The notes under the pieces: generated by a model | What the model saw: the letters and a program-made list of their open reading frames with translations, nothing else | Told to the model about the DNA's origin: nothing | The model's database searches: none | Assembly: GCA_900239685.1 (NCBI GenBank) | Contig: OENT01000720.1 | Coordinates: forward strand, 1 to 64,000 | DNA length: 64,000 bases | Direction: 5' to 3' | Source: Rotaria macrura | Taxonomy: Eukaryota > Rotifera > Eurotatoria > Philodinida > Philodinidae | In this document: positions 26,601 to 38,600 of the stretch, piece after piece | Layout of the letters: every line of letters starts with the position of its first letter | How positions within the stretch are numbered: position 1 is the stretch's first letter | Translations under genes and position numbers: made by a program

Positions 26601-29600
26601 TGGTTTGCTCATATTCTTTATGACATATTAATTGTTGTACGTCTTTGGTTTGAATTAATAACTGCTTATACATTACAACAATTAGATGAAGAACAATGTA
26701 AATTTTATCTACTCATGTCCCATGAATTTCTTGAACAAACATATATGATATTAAATATTGCACCGTCATTAGATTATACAATTTGTTGTGAAACATTAAT
26801 GATATTGATCATTCTTTGTGAATCGTATGAAGATGCATCACCAATACTTTGCCAAGCTTGGTATGACCCTGTACGTTTAGAAAAATGTCAAATGTGGACA
26901 GCTATTGCACAGTTAATTACAACAAGTTTTAAATCAGACAGTATGCTATGAAACTATTTTCTCGTTTTCTTATTATAATACTAATGTAAAAATTCTTTCT
27001 TAGATTCAAATATTGAAATTTATAATGAAACATTAATGTATACCGTTGCTGTTATGGCTGCACTTACTTACCCATCACAATGTTTACCAGAAGAATTACT
27101 TGACGCTAAAATCAAAGTAATCTACAAAACTTAATTATTAAATTCTAACAAGTCAAAAATCAGCACGTTCATTTTACTATCGTTATTATGAAATTTGCTA
27201 AATGATGAGTTGCTTTTAAATAGATTTCTAAACATAACGTTGTCTATAATAAGTGAAGAACGCCCTAAAACAAGATCATGCTAATAACTTGTCACAAGCA
27301 GTAAACGATTTCTTAGAAGTACTTCAAGATGTAGAATTAGTACTTGTCAGCACTGTCGGTTTACCCTACTGTGTACTTGCTAGAGCCTATAAGGGGTTCT
27401 CATCAGACTTCAGACATTTTCGAAGCTAATAAAATAGAATCATACAACATTAATCAATCAAGCTCACATTTGAATCCAAAAAGATACAAGAAGCAAGGGA
27501 TTGTATCTTTAAAATTATGACATGAACACACTGTAATTTTGATCTTACTCTGTATCATAAGCAAGCATGGCATTCATGTTAATTTTAACATTGAGAGTCT
27601 CAATTTGAGACTCGATGCTGATCTCCTCGCCTATATAAACTTCCCTCTTTCATACAGAGACAGATGGATTTACAGAGTAAAGATCCTTTTCTCTGCCGTG
27701 ATCTTAAATGGGTCATTGATACTTTTACATTACGAAACTCTCTATTCTTTTTCAAATCGCTCTTCATACAACCGTATTCAGTAATTAGGAAAGTAAGCAC
27801 TCTGTTTTATCAAGTAATCTATACCTATTATTTCTGTGTTGCGATCGCACCTAAACACTCGTATTTGAAGAAACCAAACTGGAAGGCTCCAAATAACAAT
27901 CTCACACAGAAACTCTCGTGTCGTTACCATTGATACTTTATGCTTGGATATTTCCCTACAAATGAGATAGTACAGATAAAGTTTATTTAGTGAACTTTTC
28001 AGTATACTTTGATCAAAATGTGCATAAATGATCACACAAATCAGAGCAACAAGTATTCACCCTTCAATAAAGGCGGAGACGTCTTCGCTGATTCATGTTC
28101 GAAATCTGATGCTGCCGTTTCATCTAATGATCTGAGAACAGATTAAAAAATTTAATACGATTTCAGAAGCGACCGTTCAAACCTAGTGCGAATTAATTGC
28201 TTTATGATGTAACGATATTGACAGATAAACAACTTTAGCAGGAGGATAGCGGTAGGATCGTCAATTTTTACGTCTTTATCTGCTTTTAAAGGCATCATAA
28301 ATACTCGCAATTTTCGCCGTAAAATTTACCACTAGGATTTGTTCGTATGAGTCTTCAAAAGTTCCTACAGTTACTATCTAATTAGGTCTATGATATTTCA
28401 ACAAATTCGATACGACCAAATACTCTGCAATTTTTGAAGATTTACTTTTATGAGAAAATTTTAATGTCTGTTTTATCACTCTGTTTAAGTTTGCTGGATC
28501 AATAAAGAATTTCTCATCTTCCTATTTTAATGAAAATAAATTCATGCATCGATGCAAACTTGTAAGACTTCAACAGATTCATAAAATTAGAAACATCTAT
28601 CAACATGTCACCGGTTCTTGTATTTATTTTTGTCTATTTTCGTTATGAACGCATCATTTTCAGCAATTGGTTTTCCGACAAGAAGTGGCATTGATTGAGA
28701 TTCATTGAAATGATGGTTCCTTATAAGGAACTAGTTTCATCAGAAAATCGAAGTTTGCCTTTAAAGCTCTATATCTGTCATGAAACAATTCTAGAGTCCG
28801 AATGCGACCTTTATTTGGTGAAGAACGATCTGAAAGGAGGGTTGAAGCGAGTTGAGGACGTAATTTACACCCGACCGTCACGTTCCTCCTGCAGACGATG
28901 AAAGACAAACTTTTAAGGTAGTAACTGAAATCATATAAAATTGACATCTTATTCGAGTTTATTCGTAAAATTTTATCATTGAAGATTTTTATCGTCAAGT
29001 AAGTAATGATAAAGAAGCATACAACCGTATATAGAATAACAGACCAATTTTAGGGGATTAGTAGCAATGGGTACATCGGATTACACAGTTTAATCAAGCG
29101 AGAGTAGCTCTAACAACTTTTTTAAAAATATAGTGAAAATACGAATAGCTGCCAGATTAGAGTTTGCATATACGAGAAGAATTGAAGAGCAATTTTTATT
29201 ATGTAACTATTTCTAGTTGGTCATTTTTTTCATTGCTCTTAGTTATAGTTCATCGAGGAGAAACAACTGAACTTGGAATATAATGTCACATGAATCGCGA
29301 AAATCTTTTGAAGTCATCTGAAATATTGAAACCTGATGTTTTACCTTGACAATAATAATGGTTGACAGTCCGCTATTTAGCAAAAGCACTTTTTTAGTCA
29401 TATAAAAGCCTTTAGTCTTGTGCTAATATATTGTAGCTCTTGCTGATTTAGTTCTAAAACACTAATTATCATTGAACGTAAGCTAATGAATAAAAAAAAG
29501 AAATAAGCGACATAGTTAACGATCATTATGACGTCGAGGTACATTGAATGCTAAATTTAATCATAGTGTAACTGACATTTTTAAGTCTCAGATTTTATGG

Positions 29601-32600
29601 TAAAGATTTATCATGATTAAAATTAAAATTAATTTGTTTAGGTAGCGAATTCTCTTGCATCAAAATTACTCGATTTAAATTATTCATCATTTCGTGAAGT
29701 TTGGATAGGTCAATTTCGTACACCTAAATGTACTTCAAATATTCTCAAAGTAAAACACAACACAGAATTTTATGATTTTTTCGAATATATGCACAAGACG
29801 ATTTTCCTACTTCAGGCTATGTATGGTATGTGTTTGTCAACGCCACGTTTTAGTGCATTTCTTTTCGATGGATCATTTCTATCAAATGAACTTATTAGTT
29901 TACTTCGTGGTCAGGTATAGTTGATCAATTACACAATTATGTCGTATGAGTATTCTTATTTTTACTCCACTAGATAGCAATAGAGGAATCAGACTTTGAT
30001 GAAGCTATTGAATTATCAATTCATATAAGTACTGTTTTAATTAAACAAATTATATTACAATAGTAAGCATTATCGTTAAAATTTACATGTCACTTGCCGT
30101 ATGTTTGCTATTTTATAGTGATAACAATGAACGAATCGATCTAAGAAATCAACCAACAATAAAAGATGATAGAAAGTTTGAAAAGTATGCTATGATTTGA
30201 ATTATTAGAATCGAAATGGAATTCATAAATAATGTCCATGAACTAACTAGAATTTATTTTAAAAATTGTTAACATGCTCAACATCCTACAATTTGATGAC
30301 AGTCGATTCAGAAGACTAAACTATGTAAACTAAGTTCGCACGATTTTAACAAAGTAGTAATAGTTTGCCCCGAACACTAGGCATCAATTTCAAATATAAT
30401 TTTTCGGTGCTATATGGACAGAATGTTAGGATTACACATATACATACGCCCAAAAATTGTGCTGACCAGCATTCTCGAAGGAGCTGGAAACTAGTCTAAA
30501 TTTTTAAGAGCATATCTTAGTAATATAATGCTTCTCATGAGCCGATTTCATCCGGGCGAACTGGTCAAATAAATAGTAATCACCTGTCAGAGTTCATAGA
30601 TTCGAGCCAAGAAAGAAAATTATTTCGATTTAGTACTGCGTATCAATAGCCAAGAAATCACGAGCTTATGCACATCGATCTACCTAGAAGAGCCTATAGT
30701 TATCCAGCTAGTTTCAGTTTCACATTTTATGACGTACCATAAAGTTGAATCACTTTCTCGAAACGAACCAGAGCAAATATCCATGAACACGAGATCTATA
30801 TGATTTATCTGGAGTGAATGTCGCTACGATAATGCGTAGTTACGACACAGTAATTTTCAATATGTCCAACGATCCATCAGTCTTAGCACTATGGAGCAGG
30901 CTTCCTGCAGTAATCTCTTCTTCTCTACTTTATATAGTCATCATTCTACATCGGTATTTTCAAGACATACACAAATGTAGATGTGTGAACAAAGCTGGGC
31001 GTAATACTTCAGCATATGGGCATGCGGTCCTATGATACAAGTTGTCTCACAGAACTACTTGTGTCATAATAATACACTTGGAAAAAGTAGAAGAATGATA
31101 TAGCCAATCGTTTGAGAGAAATCGATGTGTGAACCCGATTCTTTTGCAGGAACCTATAATAAACGTTGAATAATAGATAAAAGCCATGGAAGAAACTAGT
31201 GACTTCTTATCATCCAATGGTGTTTCTTGTTCCAAGGAAGAAAATGTTTTACTGAATCTTTGACATGCAACGAATCCACGTAATTGTCACTAGCACAACC
31301 CTAGCATTATTGTGTTGGGATGGACAGGTTCATTGAACATTTTATTTTGTGGCACTAAAGCTTGACTATCTTACGTTTTTGAACATTTCTTATGTATCAG
31401 ATCTAGAAGAATAAAAGCCGAAGATTTCCCCGGTAGGTAAGATTCAGCCGTTGTTTCATATCTATTGTGAACATCAACTTTTAGTTTTTGAGCTTGAAAT
31501 GAGAGCATTTTACGACAAAAATGAATCTGTTACTTTTATAACAAAGTAGTCCTGCATCATAGTTTAATATCGGTCCAAACAAAAGCATTATAGACATTCA
31601 AACTTTTAACGCGTTTCCATCAACTAGTCTTAGCTAAATTGAATAAAATTTCAACAGCAACTGTAATCTGCACTATGTGATTTCGAAGAGAAGCGTCACA
31701 ACAGAAAGATATACTTATGTTACCCAGATGTTGTTCGCCGGTAGAATCATGAAACTAAGTTAATCTTTAGTCATCAGCGAACCTTCTCTACATTATTCCA
31801 AATAATAATTGTACACCTGTGACGATGGGAATAATTTTACCGTTATTAGATAATTGCATTACCAGCTACTCGTTAACATTACGCTAACTTCCATTCCCTA
31901 CTTAAGACCACGCAACCCTACCGTCTGTATTAGTATTCGTATAAAAATCCGCATATTTTTTATCGATGTAAAAGAACTTACTTAGTAGAAAAAAAGAAAA
32001 GTTCAAACTTATCATATGTCAAAAACATTTCATTATTATGAGAAGAAGTTACACGATAAACGGTAGTTGGCGATTTCTGTTGATACGAGTTTCGAGTCGA
32101 AGTTTTACACAAGAATTTTACTCATTTCCCTGACATACCAGTGTCGAATATGATGAGATTGAACAAAAGTACTTACTAACAAAATGTCGAAGCATTTTAT
32201 CAGTTTAACTTTCAACCTATTTATAGAGCTCCAGAGATGGCCTCTCTACCTCCATAGGAATAATAGTTTCTTGTCCATGGGACAAATGATTGTAATATGC
32301 CTGCCGGGTTTAATACGCTCCGACACGTTATGAGCAAGACTTTTAATAGGTGTTGAAAAATAATAAATACACCCAAATACTTGAGTCGTTTTCTACTATA
32401 TTCCGATTCTTTGGTGCAGTTGTCCTAAATGCATCATCGATATGAACCGTGGTCCCGCCCTATTACCAGAGATATTTACGCGATCGATGCCGAAATGAAC
32501 ATTCTCCTTTGCAATCACTCCATGATATCAAAACAATTCGATTATCGAGTGAGATGTGTAGCGTGTCCTAACCGCTGAAACAAGCGACAACTGTCTAGCT

Positions 32601-35600
32601 CTCTTGTCGAGTCTCCATCGAAATCTCAGTTTTTGGATAAAGACTGTTCGAGAGCAGTTTCAGTCTCACTCGCGATCATCGTTAGAGAAAATCTTATCAA
32701 ATCTATCACGATCGTCAGTAGTAGTTGTTTTCTCAGCTAATAATCAAAGATCGCTTTCTGGTGCTCTCCAGGCGCTAGTTACACTTCTTATAGTTCTTGG
32801 CATAATGCTTAACTTGTGTGACTGCAAGGTTATTTCAGGGTTTCCCATTTTTTCCAACGATTAATAGTTCAGATATAGCTTTCTATTGGGTTCATCCTAA
32901 GCTCAAATTTTTAAATTCACAGTTGGTGAAGTTCATTGATGTCCAGAAAATATAAGTCATTGCTTCTTTAAATGGAATATAGATCTGCTTCAAATTTCAG
33001 GAATTCAATCGCAGTTGTAAATGTCTACAATGAGGATATGGTAGAGTCAGAGTCTCACAATCAAAACTAGCCTCACAATTCTCTTTAGAAAATCATGCAA
33101 ACACGAGTATTGGGATAAACTACGTAGAATCTGGATGAAGTACGATCAGAATCCAAGCAATTCATACCTAGTTGAGATTCTCGAGATGTTTTCATTTCTT
33201 TACGTAGAACGCTTTCTAAAAATCCATCTTCGATCCTATTTGCGCGTAGAAAATATTCATCGAAAATTTTCATTGAGAGTCAGTCGTTGATTGGGACTCT
33301 CAATGTATCACTTAGCATATGGCCCATGTAATATAGGATCTCAGTGTAGTGGAATCGTTAGGCGAACATGTGGCACTATGGTGATTTCTAATTGTGGCAC
33401 CGATAAATACATCTGTGGGCATCGAAAGAAGACTTATTTCCTTTTTTTAGACTTCAACCAATCACTGGACACATAGCTCAATTAGCAATGACAAGTCAAG
33501 TTTTACCTCAGTTAGCTGCATGTGCTCTTCATCTAGTTTATGCATCGGCATGTGGTTCAAAGTTTCTTTTGAATCCAGAGGAGTATATCGATAGTCTATC
33601 CACAATATTTGTTCAATCCGAATGTGATGTAAGTTTAATAAAGCTAAAAGTCTTCTTTGAAAACAATAATCTTTCTTCTTTAGTTCATCGTTCGATTTCC
33701 ATTTAATCATGGACTACTTGATGGTTTAATTATGCTAATATTTCATATAGTACAAATAGTAAATGAACAGAGCGAAATTTCCGATTGATTTTAATTTCGA
33801 TTTGTTAAGAATCCACAAAAGTCAATTGGTACTTTGATTGATAGCGGATTATTTTACATATTGTGGCAACAACTTCGTGCTGCATTTCGTTCATTTTATC
33901 CACATACTTTAAATGAAAATATGTCATTGATGACAACACCTGATTGGATATTGATATCACGTGATGGTATTCATCAATTACTTCAACTAACCTTAGAATT
34001 ATTTCTTCAAGTATGCAGTAAAAATAAATAAATATTCATAAAAAACTTACATATATCTCATAAAAGATGTTCCGTTCATCTTAACAGTCTTTTGAACAGT
34101 AGATACTAATTTTAAAGCTAACTATTAATATCACTCGAAAGGTAATTCAATATTCTAGAAAACTGAGGAGACAGTACAGGTAGATGCAGCATTCGCAATA
34201 TGAATACAAGCTAAATTATATCAGCGTATAATATATATATACTATTTTGCCGAAGACATCGCATGATTTTTTTTAAGGTTCAACTGATAAATCCCTTTGC
34301 CTAATTTATTTGTCCCATAGAGAAAAATTCTCAACACCTTTATTTAAGAGAGAAAAACTTATTAACTGAGTCACAAAGGAGTTGAAACGTAGAAATCACT
34401 TATTTCATATAAACTAGAGTATTCCACAACTGCTCAACTAGTTACTATGATCGGTGGTTCATACAAGAGTAGAAGTGGGAAGAAAATCTTGGAGTTGTTT
34501 ACATAGTTTAAAAATTATGATTATCTATTTCGGTTAAAATATTGATTAATTTAACTGCTGGTACAATATAAAAATAGATTATCTCTATTTTGAATTTCCA
34601 TCCTTTTTTCTACTATCCTTGATTTGGTGGCACATCTTTTAATCAGGACCTGTCATCGAACATTCTACACAAAATGACTTAATTTAGATAAGAAAACTAG
34701 TCTCCTTCAAGTTTTTGAACTACATGTAATCTTAAACTAAAATTCTAGTGGAAAAGGTAAAATGTATTCTCTTTTTAATGCCATCAAAAATAATCTTTCA
34801 CTTCTTCTATCAGCTCTGCTCTAGTTTCTATGCAAACCCCAAAACATAAGTTCCGCTAATGTATTCTATAAACTATAATGGGACGGACAAATATGAGGTG
34901 AGCTAGGAGATGGTCAATGATCGTTCGATATGAATCTAGGAAACTGATCACTACGCCATCTTGAGTTCAGGTAATATTTGTGGCGTTTACATAGTCTCAC
35001 TGATATATTCTATTCATTCGTACCATTTCAAATCAATATAATCAGTCCATGCTGACACATAAAATCATAGTATCTTCGTTACCGAGTGACAACAGAGACA
35101 AACTATTGTTTTCTCAGATACTCTTTACGTATATTTATAAAGGCATTAATGAATTTATTCGTTCAATAATATAATTATATAACACATGACAAATCTTTTG
35201 AAGGTATTTGTCTACTTTGTCCGTTCATTTAAATTTTCGTTGTATCAATATAATACAACGGATGAATTTACCTATTCTTTCTTCCCCATGTTTTCTAAAA
35301 GAGTCGAACAGATTCCAACGATCATATAATTCGTCGATTAAACTCTTATTTGCTTTTATTTAGTGTTTCACTGCTGTAGTAAAAAGAAAAAGAAAGATTG
35401 AATAGTTAAACACGTCCTAAAAATAGTGATAATAAAACAAACAATTAGATGAGTCGACAAACGAGGTAGATTTGCTCCTCAAGTGTTTCCATTCGTTAAC
35501 ACATTATATCATTGAATGCATCAACTCATCAACAACTTTCTCAATGAAATTAATTTTAATCAATCGGTTAAATCATGCATATTTTGAAAAAAAGATATAA

Positions 35601-38600
35601 ATTACAATAGAACATCAGCAAACAGGAAGAAGGAGCATAATTACGTGTAGTATTAGAATGAATGGGAGTTTTCAAACCTGTAAGTTTACGATAGAAATTC
35701 TAAACTGTTACTAGTGTCGAATCATGAGCTCATGTACTGAGTGAGTATTATGGTACACGTATAAACTTGAGTAACTGAAATACCAAGGTTGTTTTGACTT
35801 TTAAAGAAACAGTAGTTCGCATCTTTTTGAACTCGTCCTAATAACGTCTTGTAATGGACCTCCCTTTTCTAGCCAAGGATCCATAGAATTGTGAATATTT
35901 CTGTCCCACATCTTCATAAGAAGTCTACCTAACGTCTGGAGAGCACCAGAAAGCGATCTTTGATTATTAGCTGAGAAAACAACTACTACTGACGATCGTG
36001 ATAGATTTGATAAGATTTTCTCTAACGATGATCGCGAGTGAGACTGAAACTGCTCTCGAACAGTCTTTATCCAAAAACTGAGATTTCGATGGAGACTCGA
36101 CAAGAGAGCTAGACAGTTGTCGCTTGTTTCAGCGGTTAGGACACGCTACACATCTCACTCGATAATCGAATTGTTTCGATATCATGAAGTGATTGAAAGC
36201 GGAAAAATTCATTTCAGCATCTCACGTTTCTGTCATCGCATGAGATTTCTTCTATTTTGACGACGATCGCGTCATAAATCTTTTTAAATCAGCTATCAGT
36301 GTTGCTTGTATGGCTGCAACGAGTAACTGGGATAGTTTTTTTTTTGAGGAAAAACTTTTCAAATTACATCATAGAATGCAGAGTTTACACAGAATACGGT
36401 AGCATTTAAAAACTTTTTCGATACTATATGTTCACAAACAGAAAAGTTGACTCATTAAGTATTACTTTTTGGCCAGTAAAACATGAATGAAATTTTTTTG
36501 AGTTTTACGATCACGTGAAATCCTTTCTGAATTTTGTAGAAATTTAAAATGCCTATTGAATGACTCTAATATGAAAGATATGGAGAAAGGAGATACTTTG
36601 ATTACAATAGATCTTAAGACCGTCTTCGACATTTTGCAGAACTCACTTGCACCTATTTACTACAGCAGTTTAAGATTATCGATGATAGTCTGAAGAGGTA
36701 TAACTATGTGTAATAGTCATTTATCGTCACGCTTTTATTATTTATATAAAACACGTCTCTTTTTTTTCTTTTAGCGTATGCATAAATGCTTAAGTTTGCT
36801 TATTCAATCTGAAAGTATCATGTTCGAATCGTTGAGTATGATGTTAAGTAAAGAGCTAACTGAACAGCTTGATATCAAGTAATCATTTTTTTAAAAACAA
36901 AATGATAAAATAGTAAAATTTGTTACTTTCATCGTCTTGTTTTAAAGATCTACTTCGTCTTTAACTACCGACGTTGTTACCTTAACATGTAATATCTTGA
37001 TGTTTCCATTTTCAATTGAAACAAGTGAAACATTTCTCGAACGAACTTTAGAGTAAGTTTATTCAATTATCAAATGTCAAAATAGTAATTGATTCTCATC
37101 GGATTTTTTTGCCGAAAATTGTTATTATCATCAATAATATCTAGAAATACTCGTTTTTTTTTCATCTAACAAATCTACGGCTCATTTAGATTATGTCAAC
37201 GTTATGATATAATACAAAAACTTGTTTCGGTAACGATGACACATTTATCGATTGATCGCATTGAAGTACCTGTTGGACTCATCGCACAATTAAGTTATTA
37301 TCAAGAATGTAAGATTTCTAGATTTAACTTTTCAAATCAATTTAGTTTTCTTCAAAAACTCGATTTTTTATGTTTAGCTGCTCGAAAAACCATCAGCCAA
37401 ATGCTAATGAACGATGTTCAGGTTAATTTATTCTTTGAAAATTGATCACATTTAAATTGGTATTTCAAAAGTAGACAAAGTATCTTGCCTCTATTAACGT
37501 AACGCTGAGTCTATGGCAACAGAAATAGAATATTGCCCATAATAAAGCGTTGCTTTAAATGCATTGCCAGTTGTGTAAAAATATAGAATAACCTATACTT
37601 TTTTATGAAGAGGAATTAACGTGGATTCATCAATGATCTAAGTGGTAGGTGTTCAGAAAAAAGGACTTGTATTTACTACAGTCGATTTCTATCACTTCCC
37701 ATGATGAATGAATCCAATAACGGATCAGAAGGTTTAATCAAGCGAAACCAGTAGACTACGAATTAGGATTTGATGCTAACAGTCGAAGATTACTATATCC
37801 CTGTTATTTTGTCAGTTGTATTCCGATACTGGAATTCCATCGGATTTCAACACTACCGATCCAAATGTTGCAATGATTCTCCTTGGATTTTTAGAAAGTA
37901 AACCACAGATTTTCATGCTTCTTTTTTGAAACGCGATGTAACTATAGTTTAAAGCAAACTAACTAGAAATTTCTACCCTCTCTCTAGAGTCCGAAGGAGT
38001 CGGGTCCAAAATTTCTTCAGCTTGATAGGCTCTACCCACAAAAATTCAATCAATTATAATCGAATTCAAAATTTCAAATCCATTTTGTTCCACTTAAAAA
38101 TTTTTGAACTCAATGGATTCTACCCGAAGTCTTTAACAGATAGGCTTTCCGTCAGTTGCAGATTGGAGCGTCATCTATATATACTGTCGATTAAGTAATT
38201 GATGTGTCAATTTTAAAACTATTGATGAAACATCCTTTGGTGATGCATTAGGAAACGCTTTCGTGCTCGTACTCGAGAAATTTCGTAGTTGCGCAGCTCT
38301 CACCTAATACATTCAAGTCAACATAACGGATGGATTTTCATAATCAGACTTGATGTTTTCTAACCAAGACAAATACCAATTTACTATCTGTTTCTGTAAC
38401 TCTTTAAATTTTCGACATGAATTCAAACTACACCTACCCTTTTGAAGAGTTTCTTCATAACTAAATCCCATGCCTATCTAACGAACAGGATTTCTCTTAA
38501 AGTTTAAATTTGCATAAGAATATTTAGATCAGTATGGAAAAATCGTTTTTTGACTAAAGCCGAAGTTTCAGTGATACAAAAGCATTAGTACACTTTAACT

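Noticed and set aside
30595-30620. TTCGA-containing word resembling a tRNA T-loop
   Set aside because: No acceptor stem, anticodon arm or box A partner could be folded around it.
32486-36222. One 3.7-kb transposon with long terminal inverted repeats
   Set aside because: The interior holds conserved STK36 exons 18-20 in correct phase, and no transposase or target-site duplication was seen; two separate insertions or an inverted duplication fits better.
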